A stretch of 64,000 bases of DNA from Aphrocallistes beatrix (taxonomy: Eukaryota > Porifera > Hexactinellida > Sceptrulophora > Aphrocallistidae). Made by a program: the position numbers and the translations under genes. Of this stretch, positions 33,201 to 38,392 are shown in pieces; position 1 is the stretch's first letter; each line of letters begins with the position of its first letter. The DNA lies in assembly GCA_963281255.1 (NCBI GenBank), contig OY725491.1:5258857-5322856 (forward strand). Reading direction: 5' to 3'. The notes below the pieces were generated by a model that was not told the DNA's origin, ran no database searches, and was given only the letters and a program-made list of their open reading frames with translations.

Positions 33201-36113
33201 TCAGCCTACGTATTGAAACGATAGTCGATTCCTTAGTAACAATGCCACAAAGTTTTGAAAATTGGATTGAAAAGGAAATAAGTCAAATAAAATTAATATA
33301 TTTACTAAATAAGCATAATCTTCGAAGCTGTAAATTATTGAACTCACCATTTATTGCAGAGTAAGAAAACATGATTTTATTGAATATGGCTGAGTTTTTG
33401 ACATAGTTAGCAGTGGATAGATAGAAGTCAAGATTGAATGCAATTCCTCCTGTATTCCAGGCAAGTTCAACATAATTGGTATGTGCATTTGAATTGCTGA
33501 TGCTGTTGTATACTGGTGTGTACGCGTCTACTACTGTTGGTTCGATCAGAGATCTCTCATTAAAACCGATCATTAAATTTGAATACTGAACAGCTGCATG
33601 GATGGAGGAAGTAGAGATAGATGAAATTCGGTAGTTGAAATATTCTGCATTGGTTACAACACTAAGGAAGGCTAAATTCGCTTCTAGTCTCAGTAGAATT
33701 CCAGAAGTAGTGAGAGAAGATGTCACTACTGACCTTGACTATTGAAGAATCCTCGTAAATTCTTGTAAACAATTACAATAACTTACAATTAAAAGTACTC
33801 TAGTACACATTATTAAACAATACAACAAAAACACAACTATAGTTTAGGTGAGAATTTTTCAGTATTCTACTTTAGGTTGTGTACAAAACACTTAATGTAG
33901 AAATAACGGAATGCAACTATATAATAATCATACCTCATCAGTGAATAGAACAATATGTCTCTGTGCATTTGTCCGAAATGGGTAGTATCTCAGCACGTGA
34001 TCAATTCCAACATAGCCATCTTCATGTTCATCGGAACTTGAATAGGTCCCCAATGCAGTGTATAACTCACTGGGAGTGCCCAGTACCCTGATGTTCCTAC
34101 ATACACCCTGGCAGCATATGTGGAAAAAATGGTGAGGCCATATCTAAGAGAAAAATCGTTAAATTCACTTGGACCTGAATTAAAATACTACGTACAGTTA
34201 TAAATTGGTACTCGCCTGTTAATGCATGTTTCACCATTTTCAGGCAATTCACTAGATAAGTTTCTAATATTTCCCAGTTCAGTATTCATGGAGTCAGTTC
34301 TATCTACTAAAAAGACCATATCAACACAGCTACTCTTTCCATTTGGCATAATGTTGTTCCATCTTGTGTAATAGCCATTTGTAGGAATGTTCTTTGAAGC
34401 ATATGTGTATGTAGTATCTAAATTGTTATTCAATTTATTACTTTAAAATAGAAACTATGAAGGTAAGTATTAACTAATAATTATAGAAATAGTTACCTTC
34501 AGGATCACACTTTATTCCTTGCAAAATACTCTGAGAAAACAGTGAAAATGCCTGAGTAGAACAAAATGAGTAAGTAGGTATATCAAAATAACTCAAATCG
34601 AAACTTGTTCCATTGGTATTCCAGGCCAACTTCACGTAGTCTAGGAAACTATCTTCTTGTCCTGCTCCAACTGAGTAACTAACATCTGATGTAATGTCTA
34701 AATCGTTGCTACAGCTAGAATCTGAATAGTTTCCAAATCCGATTTGATCGTTGAATGTCATTCCAACTAGTCGATATCTACTTTGTTCGTTGGTATCTCC
34801 GTAGTATTGAATTCCATTGGTAAACACGCTTAGAGTTATACTGTTCGTAGTTAGAAGTAGGAGAGTGTTTTCGTAGGTGTATTGCTGTGTTGAAGCGATT
34901 GGAAGGCGAGACTAAAATATTAATTTTCAGTGATATTTTTCCTGTTAAAGTTACGTTATTTCATTTAAAATAGTTTTGCGTACAATATGGGACTTATTAT
35001 ATGCTTATTTATTATATCTAAAGAAGATTATGTTTCATTTGATAATTGCACCATTGCATCATTGCCATAGTGTATAGAATGCTATGAACTAGTTCCTTTT
35101 ACCTGGTCTGTGATTAAGACTAATCTTCGTTCAACTTCGTCTCTGAAGGTGTAGGTGTCTACAATTTTGTGGATACCAGCATACGCATCTAGATGTCCAG
35201 ATGTTGATGAGCTGGGAAGGGAACTGAGAGACTGGAGATAAGAATCGAATTCTGTTGCAGTACCAAAATACAAAGTCCCATTAATTTGAATGGGTGTTAT
35301 TGTTGCATTAGTTGATCCATATACTGTTAAACCGTACCTAAGAGCAAATTCTCAAGTATTTCATTGCAAAAGCATAATTTATTTCGGAATTATTCTCTTC
35401 CATTCAGCGACCCAAGTTCCTCCCTAGAGGAAACTAGATCTAGTAGTATGTTTTATTTAAATATTACTCAGAATTAAAATAAATGGGAGTGGCAGTAATG
35501 TTTGAATAATTACTATTCCTTTCTAGATTCATCTATGAAAGCAATAATTATGAATGGTAAATGTTAAGGCGGATCTGTCACAAGACTTTAACCTTTGGGG
35601 GAGGGGAATAAACAAGATATTGGTGATTTTACATCATGAAGATCTAATTATGCAGAGTGAATCTTAAATTCATTCCCACAATCCATCATAAAGTGAGATC
35701 AGAAATTTGGTTTTAAAAAGACCTATGTACCCGAAATTTAATAAATTATGTTTTAAATACAAGATTTTGTCGTATAAAGCAGGACTTTAGCTTATTAAAA
35801 TATTACCTATTAATGCAGGTACCAGAGAAATCAGACAGGTTCGCTGCTAGAGTAATCAAATTGTTCAGTTCAGAGTTGATTGATCCACTAATATCAACCA
35901 AGAACACCAGATCGTGGCAGTTCTGACCTCTGATAATACACTGATCCGCATTGCTGGTTGTAGTGAATTGAGAGAAAGGAGATGAATTTGTTCCAATCAA
36001 AGAAACTAAAAATGATAAATTTAGAATTTAATTGTCAATCTATATTTGTAGTGCATTAGTAATATACCTATGATGAAGATGCAATGTGTAAGAAACACAT
36101 GATGAGAGATCAT
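5583..36113 (-). CDS. Gene B: (VWA-VWA-Ig)x4 - FN3x3 - Ig - GAIN - 7TM adhesion GPCR, with two frameshifts
   Basis: Exons, 5' to 3': 36068-36113; 35807-36005, 35103-35337, 34497-34911; 34216-34417, 33934-34143, 33348-33738; 32149-32415; 31857-32055, 31490-31721, 30524-30932; 30227-30422, 29406-29622, 28917-29325; 28570-28842; 28101-28305, 27616-27850, 27050-27461; 26616-26811, 24099-24321, 23606-23984; 23127-23393; 22829-23021, 22124-22355, 20978-21382; 19062-19257, 17608-17821, 17079-17460; 16683-16934; 16325-16615; 12703-13026; 12308-12604; 11601-12202; 11244-11522; 11041-11169; 9292-9796; 7441-8082; 5583-5926. That is 38 exons and about 3,700 codons. Against genes A and C the gene lacks one base in 33934-34143 and seven in 20978-21382; each breaks the frame. 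Either B is becoming a pseudogene or the assembly has errors there. The role of an intact version would be an extracellular-ligand or cell-contact receptor at the plasma membrane. Confidence 0.85.
5927..7440. other. Last intron of gene B
   Basis: No gene. Just upstream of the tail exon is an isolated Helitron 5' terminus (5953-5989) where gene C has about 370 bases of other sequence (42195-42565). The stretch at about 7010-7100 (around TTGCGCAACAGGATTATGAC) belongs to a low-copy repeat also seen at 9096-9190 and, inverted, at 54990-55100. Short open frames here have no recognisable content. Confidence 0.5.
5953..5989 (-). mobile_element. Isolated Helitron family 1 5' terminus
   Basis: ATTAATCGAGTTTTAATAGTAAGGA followed by T is the reverse complement of the family 5' end TCCTTACTATTAAAACTCG. 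Only about 37 bases are recognisable, preceded by a TATATA run. Its 3' partner could in principle be the end at 4387, which would enclose the tail exon, but the right paralog has no 5' end at this place, so two unrelated fragments are more likely. Confidence 0.5.
7441..8082 (-). CDS. Gene B transmembrane helices 4-7 and start of the tail
   Basis: The 642-base exon encodes TM4 (YLIIIAWTVPLIFPVITVAL), the second extracellular loop with its Cys (TKHCFPS), TM5 (FVVVGLIGPVFVLSIVTILL), a basic loop (SVKKRIESEKQREHIKH), TM6 (ILVSTGVFSCFLIVPWIFLL), TM7 (WGFVLLNDLMGIVFFFVIVI) and the start of the cytoplasmic tail. The TM7 LND-LMG pattern fits adhesion GPCRs. In the tail this copy reads ENRAYDD, where gene C has ENPAYGD (an NPxY motif). 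Confidence 0.88.
8137..8956. mobile_element. hAT-type non-autonomous element in a gene B intron
   Basis: Ends are inverted repeats CAGGGGCGGATACAGGG and CCCTGTATCCGCCCTG, flanked by 8-base duplications CTGCTATG/CTGCCATG (one mismatch). Element length, CAGGG ends and 8-base duplication fit hAT. It has no transposase frame. Its middle carries a 68-bp perfect palindrome. Gene C lacks it (intron 44102-44220 is only 119 bases), so it came after the duplication or was lost there. Confidence 0.8.
8688..8755. repeat. 68-bp perfect palindrome inside the hAT element
   Basis: Two 34-base arms with no spacer: the left arm begins TTGTTGCAGTGCAAACGC, and the centre is GTACACGCGTGTAC. Every base pairs. Such a sequence extrudes as a cruciform and is normally unstable. 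Confidence 0.9.
8964..9190. repeat. Low-copy repeat X
   Basis: Begins near TATATAAGGCCTCACA and ends near TTGCGCAATAGG. Related pieces lie at 14183-14250 and 47396-47478 (plus) and 54990-55195 (inverted). At 47396 and 55195 two pieces face each other as inverted ends of a larger nested structure, so X is probably the terminal repeat of a DNA transposon. Confidence 0.45.
9292..9796 (-). CDS. Gene B GPS and transmembrane helices 1-3
   Basis: The 505-base exon opens with the end of the GAIN domain and a GPS-like site NHFTSFAIF: His, a hydrophobic residue, then Thr, as required for autoproteolysis, but none of the four cysteines usual in a GPS is present. Then come TM1 (LYLSIISYVLSFISIVFLIL), TM2 (ILYFNLALALLIANGIFALY) and TM3 (FCKILAGIIHYSWITVFTWC) with the conserved extracellular Cys of TM3. 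This pattern fits class B2/adhesion GPCRs. Same length in gene C. Confidence 0.85.
10005..10409. mobile_element. Small inverted-repeat element with CTGCACATGTCAGAAT ends
   Basis: The left part has CTGCACATGTCAGAAT at 10010 and 10070; the right part has the reverse form ATTCTGACATGTGCAG at least three times (10320-10400). Subterminal direct and inverted copies of one 16-mer are typical of MITEs. Absent from gene C in the homologous intron. No coding capacity. Confidence 0.55.
10411..10566. mobile_element. pogo/Tigger-like MITE
   Basis: CAGTGGAATTTGCTTATTAG at the left and CTAATAAGCGAATTCCACT in the right half form inverted ends, each flanked by TA. Internal TTATTAGCAA repeats. Not present in gene C. 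Confidence 0.65.
10569..10706. mobile_element. Small MITE with AGGCGTAGC ends
   Basis: The stretch starts GAGGCGTAGCTAGGG and ends GGCTACGCCT. Inner parts TGCGGCA and TGCCGCA face each other. Length about 140 bases, no frame. Likely a hAT-like MITE; the target duplication is not clear to me. Confidence 0.45.
10811..10922. mobile_element. GGGCATGCC fold-back MITE, copy in gene B
   Basis: Starts TGGGCATGTCTAATTTCCGG and ends GAGATTGGGCATGCCC; CCCGTCCCGTCCCGGAGATTAGG occurs inside in part twice. The same family is at 44952-45070 and 54599-54653. In gene C the homologous site is empty (ATTGTAACTTTATTATTTTG), so this is a post-duplication insertion. Confidence 0.6.
11041..11522 (-). CDS. Gene B GAIN subdomain B (two exons)
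   Basis: Exons 11244-11522 (279 bases) and 11041-11169 (129 bases), both phase 0, encode a beta-rich stretch (TISLASDALTVTLRTIG, VIINSKYAKVFGVNLP, INVK; then IFVAILNLDSAV, SSIVIVDIPSI). Position just before the GPS and the strand pattern fit GAIN subdomain B. Lengths equal those in gene C (45551-45829, 45348-45476). Confidence 0.7.
11601..12202 (-). CDS. Gene B membrane-proximal Ig and GAIN subdomain A
   Basis: The 602-base exon encodes an I-set-like Ig (TISCTASGYPLPTIRWYNSE, IVFVCKAENRAG), then about 110 residues rich in Asp, Glu, Ala and Leu (SALDDLKNEIEVAGF, EEAGEVADTIRLAL, DDAERIVNTAGV). That helical stretch before a beta-rich part and a GPS is what GAIN subdomain A looks like. The assignment of subdomain A rests on position and helix pattern rather than a signature motif. 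Phase 1 at start, 0 at end. Confidence 0.75.
12308..12604 (-). CDS. Gene B FN3-5 (third FN3 of this copy)
   Basis: A 297-base exon with TITVSWNPPLLLYPDS, FTLKYGEN, FSNLKSQTPYLIRIYASN and a linker ending TNPQ. Typical FN3. It is directly followed by the exon with the membrane-proximal Ig and the first half of the GAIN domain. Confidence 0.85.
12703..13026 (-). CDS. Gene B FN3-4 (second FN3 of this copy)
   Basis: A 324-base exon with SVNISWYPPTAINQNGIING, YTISYQK and LRNLEKETNYSIEIKAKNTAG, the usual FN3 Trp, Tyr and L..L...T.Y marks. In gene C two more FN3 exons lie before its counterpart (47016-47339); in gene B the 3.3 kb between this exon and FN3-1 is only transposon sequence. Confidence 0.85.
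13097..14176. mobile_element. 1,080-bp fold-back element (GTTGCGTGGTATT ends)
   Basis: Two arms of roughly 370-490 bases are inverted copies of each other around a centre near 13,590. The ends are GTTGCGTGGTATTCTGAGG and GAATACCACGCAAC, with AGACCT on both sides as target duplication. A second, inner inverted repeat lies at about 13510-13690. The right arm has extra copies of GAATACCACGCAAGAT. Gene C has an empty site (47,395 onward). No transposase frame. Confidence 0.8.
14250..14712. mobile_element. Remnant of fold-back element FB1 in gene B
   Basis: Begins AGTCCAGGATCAATCG like the FB1 left end in gene C (47,480) but then passes almost at once into the internal segment and right arm (GGACCGCTAAATGGAG, TATCGAGTCCTACTT). 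Most of the left arm is missing. Its last bases, TCGAGTCCTACTTAACAT, are the empty counterpart of the MULE insertion site in gene C. Confidence 0.6.
14754..15194. mobile_element. pogo-like MITE with repeated GACCGTTATACACAGG
   Basis: Ends TAGTGGAACCTGTATATAAC and, inverted, TAGTCGAACCTGCTATAAC. The body is largely made of copies of (T)GGCCGTTATAnACAGGT in both subterminal zones. Non-coding. Confidence 0.6.
15233..15706. mobile_element. Tc1-like MITE
   Basis: CCAGGACAAAAGTATTCGAC at the left and its inverted form GTCGAATACTTTTGTCCTGG at the right; the pattern resembles Tc1-like terminal repeats. Related pieces lie at about 26000-26386 and from 63793 to the right edge. Confidence 0.65.
16325..16615 (-). 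CDS. Gene B FN3-1
   Basis: A 291-base phase 1-1 exon encoding one fibronectin III domain: SIHVEWSPPISS (B-strand Trp), YTVFYSG (C strand), LINLTPYTQYSVYITAVT (the L..LTPYT.Y motif) and ILTARTLQ. Close to gene C 58828-59118. Confidence 0.85.
16683..16934 (-). CDS. Gene B Ig4
   Basis: A 252-base symmetric exon. IEVSCTTNNVPNVSISLIVG and AYVCLANNSIGGDSAVNS give the two Ig cysteines. It ends the fourth VWA-VWA-Ig block and precedes the FN3 region. Same length in gene C (59188-59439). Confidence 0.8.
17079..19257 (-). CDS. Gene B VWA8 (three exons)
   Basis: Exons 19062-19257, 17608-17821 and 17079-17460 (792 bases). Metal site CVDMVFLIDRSDSM; YGLVSFESTAIIFN, FGTADQL, TEDGYVGIDAILREY, IVLFTDE; LSVFTDADYFYRAG, YVDLAWKTGGLAFDLTYF, MYSWGTYG. 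Exons one and two are each six bases shorter than in gene C, in frame. The intron at 17822-19061 holds Helitron pieces and a pogo-like MITE that gene C lacks (75 bases there). Confidence 0.85.
17840..18249 (-). mobile_element. Helitron family 1 body, both ends missing
   Basis: Shares with the full copy at 21449-21988 the order ACGTCTATCCTACC, CGAAAAATCACCAAATTTGTC, GATGAGTCATCATTTT, GTATACAGATTCTATTAAAA, CAGTTTCTTCAATCAA and a TATATA run. It lacks the hairpin end and is directly followed by another family member. Confidence 0.65.
18250..18393 (-). mobile_element. 144-bp minimal Helitron family 1 derivative
   Basis: Has the 3' hairpin end (CAAGCACGCTTCGCTTGC ... GGCGGACACTTTGTGTCCGC) and the outermost 5' end (GAGTTTTAATAGTAAGGA, then T) with almost all of the body deleted. 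Both termini are kept, which is what replication would need. Confidence 0.65.
18537..18986. mobile_element. pogo-like MITE in a gene B intron
   Basis: Left end CAAGCAACCCTCGCCGTTCG and right end CGAACGGCGTGGGATACCTG are imperfect inverted repeats flanked by TA. CCGTTCGCGA and GCCATTCGCGA occur near both ends. No frame. Absent from gene C. Confidence 0.6.
19258..20977. other. Expanded intron of gene B between VWA7 and VWA8
   Basis: The intron is 1.7 kb here and 78 bases in gene C, so nearly all of it is inserted. I recognise only a tRNA-like B box (GGTTCAAATCC, 19873-19883), possibly from a decayed SINE, and inverted copies of AAATTGGTC(C) at about 19970-20040. A 66-codon open frame at 20555-20755 (Lys-rich, no known motif) cannot be assigned. 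Confidence 0.4.
20978..23021 (-). CDS. Gene B VWA7 (three exons, 7-base deletion in the last)
   Basis: Exons 22829-23021, 22124-22355 and 20978-21382. Metal site CVDLIFIVDISASI is intact; second exon has YGTPTQLKSVI, PEDAYPAIHDAV and IVLFADE. The third exon is 405 bases against 412 in gene C: around 21,120-21,145 gene B lacks seven bases after the FLASS motif, so the YVSLAWDTKG part falls out of frame, although its sequence is still readable in another frame. The even spread of other changes suggests a real event rather than a base-calling slip. Confidence 0.85.
21449..21988 (-). mobile_element. Helitron family 1, full-length non-autonomous copy (540 bp)
   Basis: On the minus strand: TCCTTACTATTAAAACTCG at the 5' end, AT-rich body, then near the 3' end a hairpin (CCGGAGGCCACAAAGTGGCC) and the terminus GCAAGCGAAGCGCGCTTG. 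The host bases are A before and T after, the Helitron preference, with no target duplication. No helicase frame, so it would depend on a partner. It lies in an intron of gene B and is absent from the gene C intron. Confidence 0.8.
23127..23393 (-). CDS. Gene B Ig3
   Basis: A 267-base symmetric exon encodes YVFTCGINSVPHATLTLIIEG and QFICLANNSNGGDSKVG in outline: an Ig-like domain with both core cysteines. Same length and near-identical sequence as gene C 62081-62347. Confidence 0.8.
23606..26811 (-). CDS. Gene B VWA6 (three exons)
   Basis: Exons 26616-26811, 24099-24321 and 23606-23984 (798 bases, 266 codons). Metal site CVDMVFLLDRTGSM; then YGLTTFERNASAHIS, TEDGFVGIQYIID, IVLLTDK; then LSVITNAGDYSSFG, YVDMAWQTGGVAFNLDYY and the even-type end MYIWGNPG. 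A 2.3 kb intron (24322-26615), filled with Helitron and Tc1-like sequence, separates its first two exons. The acceptor of the last exon is a normal TAG here, unlike in gene C. Confidence 0.85.
25288..25990 (-). mobile_element. Helitron family 2 copy
   Basis: Plus-strand start CAAGTGAGCTTCGCTTAC with the terminal region GCTGCGCAGCTTGTGGACAC and GTCGCCCTGCGGGCACC; plus-strand end GCGTTTTAATATATAAGA, i.e. TCTTATATATTAAAACGC at the 5' end. The preceding copy ends with the same GTTTAAATATATAAGA. Related bodies are at about 15790-16300 and 58269-58620. Family limits are less sure than for family 1. Confidence 0.55.
25531..25618. repeat. 40-bp perfect inverted repeat with 8-base spacer
   Basis: Left arm begins TTTGTTTACTTTATATATAT and ends GGGGAAACTTCAAAT; the spacer is CTGGGGGA; the right arm is the exact reverse complement. 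It lies in the Helitron family 2 copy of a gene B intron and would form a strong hairpin in the transcript. Confidence 0.9.
27050..28305 (-). CDS. Gene B VWA5 (three exons, altered MIDAS)
   Basis: Exons 28101-28305, 27616-27850 and 27050-27461 (852 bases, 284 codons). The first reads CIDATFVIDMSGYSS: Asp and first Ser are kept, but the last Ser of DxSxS is Tyr. The second exon has YGLTVYGTSSLS, FGSPSQL, DGYEAIASVIKEY and IILIADE. The third has RLIGMHYNSRTGIGNYSSS, DYVELAWRSNGSSFDLEYF and the odd-type Cys pair FCSTL/FPCT. Metal binding is doubtful. Confidence 0.82.
28570..28842 (-). CDS. Gene B Ig2
   Basis: A 273-base symmetric exon encodes an Ig-like domain with KFMCEASSSAVSNMSMFVDG and NFICVANNSIGGDQTLG. 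The paired cysteines and the ANNSIGGD turn match the other block Ig domains. It closes the second VWA-VWA-Ig block. Confidence 0.8.
28917..30422 (-). CDS. Gene B VWA4 (three exons)
   Basis: Exons 30227-30422, 29406-29622 and 28917-29325 (822 bases, 274 codons). Intact metal site CVDMVFLVDRTGSM; second exon with FGTPSQLASQF, TEDGLAAIDYVIQNY and IVLFTDE; third exon with LSVVTNGDDFYFLQNG, YVDLAWETGGVAFDLGYY and the even-type end LMFSWGG. The donors after the first and third exons are GTGAGT. No frame breaks seen. Confidence 0.85.
29755..30220. mobile_element. pogo-like end and fold-back remnant in a gene B intron
   Basis: CAGTCAACTCTCGTTATATCG at 29755, preceded by TA, is a pogo-like terminus followed by inverted TTCGATATAAGCGGAATTCG. 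From about 29880 to 30210 the sequence is rich in CGGTTAACCG-type palindromes and ends AACCAACCCTAGCCCTG, like a hAT end. Limits of both elements are unclear. Confidence 0.4.
30524..32055 (-). CDS. Gene B VWA3 (three exons, degenerate MIDAS)
   Basis: Exons 31857-32055, 31490-31721 and 30524-30932 (840 bases). The first reads CVDLVFIMEFRSSI: the metal-binding Asp is Glu and the first Ser/Thr is Arg, so the DxSxS motif is lost. The remaining fold marks are present (YGLTIYGLATNA, EDGYGGIHQAL, MVLFADD, LIGMNYNSRIGFG, YIELAWSTNGAGFDLNYL). The odd-type cysteines are DYCPSLF and EAKCD. A structural rather than metal-dependent role is likely. Confidence 0.82.
30933..31489. other. Gene B VWA3 intron without recognised content
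   Basis: AT-rich, 557 bases; I see no repeats with paired ends and no open frame of note. Confidence 0.5.
32149..32415 (-). CDS. Gene B Ig1
   Basis: A single phase 1-1 exon of 267 bases encodes an Ig-like domain: FTCETNNITNTTVSLIING for the B-C strands and NFLCLANNTYRGN for the F strand, the two cysteines at the usual spacing. This ...C.ANNS..GG... pattern recurs in all four block Ig domains. Symmetric phases let the exon be gained or lost without frame change. Confidence 0.8.
32790..33180. repeat. Repeat region with GTTTATTC units in a gene B intron
   Basis: CCGGTGTTTATTCC, CGGTTCTTATTCAGG, GGGCGTTTATTCAGGG near the left and CACTTATTCAAG, GGCGTTAATTCGG near the right suggest a degenerate transposon end with repeated units. 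Family not recognised. Confidence 0.35.
33348..34417 (-). CDS. Gene B VWA2 (three exons, frameshift in the middle one)
   Basis: Exons 34216-34417, 33934-34143 and 33348-33738. The metal site is CVDMVFLVDRTDSM. The middle exon has 210 bases where gene A has 211: the run CCCC of gene A (around 170) is CCC here (around 34,080), so the frame is lost after GYW. The sum of 803 bases is not a multiple of three, unlike the other VWA modules. The third exon is open: FLSVVTNAEYFNYR, YVELAWNTGGIAFNLDFY, FSYSAINGE. A homopolymer sequencing error is an alternative. The intron after the first exon has a GC donor, as in gene A. Confidence 0.85.
34497..36005 (-). CDS. Gene B VWA1 (three exons)
   Basis: Exons 35807-36005, 35103-35337 and 34497-34911 (849 bases, 283 codons). 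The MIDAS is DISGSI. The second exon ends LVLITDQ. The third contains RLVGMTFNDQIGFGN, DYVKLAWNTNG and the odd-type Cys pair (FCSTQ, IKCD). The module is nearly identical to gene A VWA1, including exon lengths. Confidence 0.88.
36068..36113 (-). CDS. Gene B exon 1: start codon and signal peptide
   Basis: The exon encodes MISHHVFLTHCIFII and joins VSLIGT in exon 2 (phase 1). It differs from gene A in one residue. The hydrophobic stretch and following small residues mark a secretory signal, consistent with an ectodomain. Confidence 0.75.
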
Positions 36114-36219
36114 TGTAACCCCACAAATCCTACTCCGATTATCTCTAATCTATCAGGTTAATAATTTGGCAAATTGATGCAAATCAGTAGGAATTATAAA
36201 ATATATTAAATACATCTGG

Positions 36220-36227
36220 TTTATATA
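36220..36227 (-). promoter_or_regulatory. Candidate TATA box of gene B
   Basis: TATATAAA on the minus strand about 107 bases upstream of the start codon at 36113, at the same place as in gene A. Confidence 0.35.
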
Positions 36228-36910
36228 GTACCTATTTAACCAAAGCAGATATAATATTGTTTAGAGTTGCAACTACGATAGAAAGTCTCAAATTCATGAA
36301 TAAATTATAGCATTAAAAGTAATACTTCAAAAGTGTATAACAAGCGCGCTTTGCTTGCTTGTGCTGCGCGGCTGGCGGACACTTTGTGTCCGCCGGAGAT
36401 GCCCTTTGGGCGCCTGTGGTCACCATTGATTAATTATAAGGGAAATAACATCTCTAATTACGTCTGTTCTGCTCTTATAATCGATATAGCGCGAAAAATC
36501 ACCTAATTTATCAATTGTTAAAATTTTGATGAGTAATGATGATGTCATAACAAAGTGATGAGTCATCATTTTTTGATGATGGATGAATTATATGTGAGGT
36601 ATGTAAGTATACAGATTTTATTAAAATTTCAGCCTTTGGTTGGGAACCGCTGGTATAGTATATACGTATATGTACACACTACACACTACACAGTCAGTCT
36701 GTCACATAGATAACTATAATTTCACTATAACACAACAAGCATAACCGTCGTATGGAGCCAAGTAAGGCTCAGTCTAACACACGAAATTCCAAAATTTCTC
36801 TTCCGACGGTCAGTCAAACTTATTGTGAGACTTGGAGCTACGCTGTAGGTCTTTACTAACATTAAGGTAGCTACAGATAGCTGACAGGCAGAATGCGCGA
36901 GTCAGGATGA

Positions 36911-37040
36911 CAATTATGCATAATTGTTGCTTACATTTAAAACAATTATGTAAAAATGTTCATTTCACAACAATTATGCATAATTGTTATATTAGATGAA
37001 CAATTATGCATAATTGGCGACAATTATGCATAATTGTTGA
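36911..37040. repeat. Cluster of CAATTATGCATAATTG palindromes
   Basis: The 16-bp palindrome CAATTATGCATAATTG, or the same short by a base or two, occurs four times (near 36912, 36971, 37001, 37020), spaced unevenly at about 20-60 bases, plus a degenerate fifth. The core ATGCATAAT also recurs in the ends of the adjacent element. Confidence 0.75.
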
Positions 37041-37644
37041 TTTCGCAAATTTGTTCTAACATATATATATATATATATGTTATGGGCAATATGAGAAATT
37101 GGTCATTTTGCATAATGCCTAGGCAATATGCATAATGCTATTTTCTGAGTCAATATGCATAATGTCCAGACAATATGCATGATGCTTTTCTCATTGGACA
37201 ATATACGAAATACAATTTTCCATACGCATTATACAAATTTTCTTGTTGTCAGCATTATTTTACTAAACAAAGATACTTATTTATTGATCAGAGGTTAAAT
37301 TTAATATAAGCCTATTTCTACTAATAAATTTTTAACAATTTTGTGAATTGAGTCATAACCTATGATTGAGTAGCATTTCATTATCATTCTCTCATTATTG
37401 TTTGCGTTATCATCATGCGAAGTGCCTGATACATGGAAATATTTCAATGACCCTATTTCTAAATATGTTTAGCATGTTAGGGTAAATCACTAGCCGTTAA
37501 CTATTAAATACGTATATCGTGTAGTTGAAATTCACTGTAATGTTTTAAATAATAACTATAGTTAAGCGGGAAGTAAACTTGATGCGGGCGGTGGAGCAGA
37601 GATAAGTTTCTAATAATAGTTAATGATGGCCTAATCGTATCCAT

Positions 37645-38392
37645 CAGGGTTGCCGTGGGAATGGGAATCTGTGGGCATTCCCATGGGTATTCCCATATGG
37701 GATGGGAATGGGAATGACTTTAAGCCAGTGTTTCTCAAACTAATTTAGCACACCGCACCCTAATCAAGATTTACTGTCCACATCGCCCCCTCCCCTTACT
37801 CAGATCCGTAAGCCATCAACAGTGTAATTATTGTATTAATTAGTCACGGGAAACCATTGACTGTGTGATTATTGTACTTTCTAGCCTAACAACTACAATG
37901 AATGTTGAAATTTGTTTCAAAGATTGACCATCAATATTCTGGAATACACATTTTTTTTGTTCAAATGTCGTAGATGTATTGCTAACAAAACACATTAGCC
38001 CCCCCAGCGCCCCCTTACATTATAGCGCCCCCCAACAACCTTTCAGCGCCCCCTGGGGGCTCTACGGCCCACTTTGAGAATCACTGCTTTAAGCCCATGG
38101 GTATTCCCACATGTGGGTTCTGTGGGGTTTTCTATGGGTTTTTGTGGGGTTTCCTGTGGGTTTTTGTGTGTGTTTGTGTGTGTTTTTCTGCGGGTTTTAG
38201 CTGGTTTCTGTGGGTTTACTTTTGGTATATGCAGGAATCTGTCGGGATTCAGTGTGAAATCCTACTTAGGCCTATATAATATCATTGTAAACATAATCTT
38301 GTAATCTATTATTATATTAGTGGGTATTCCCAGAAATCCTGTGGGAATGGGATGGGGATGGGTATTGAAATTCCATTCCCACGGCAACCCTG
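37645..38392. mobile_element. hAT-type MITE (CAGGGTTGCCGTGGG ends), interrupted
   Basis: Ends CAGGGTTGCCGTGGGAATGG and CCATTCCCACGGCAACCCTG are inverted; the 8-base duplication GTATCCAT is exact on both sides (37637-37644, 38393-38400). The interior is rich in GTGGGTATTCCCA. Another hAT sits inside at 37726-38086. The Gly/Phe-rich frames here come from this repeat and are not proteins. Confidence 0.85.
37726..38086. mobile_element. hAT-type MITE (CAGTGTTTCTCAAAC ends)
   Basis: 361 bases with inverted ends CAGTGTTTCTCAAACT and TTTGAGAATCACTG and an exact 8-base duplication CTTTAAGC (37718-37725, 38087-38094). It is inserted in the other hAT MITE and so is younger. The ends resemble widespread hAT (Charlie-like) termini. 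Confidence 0.88.

Noticed and set aside
36911-37040. Possible CRISPR-like array
   Set aside because: Units are irregularly spaced short palindromes beside a transposon in animal DNA; no constant spacer length and no cas genes.
38074-38304. Gly/Phe/Cys-rich frame resembling a small secreted or membrane protein
   Set aside because: It is the GTGGGTTT-type repeat interior of a hAT MITE with exact target duplications.
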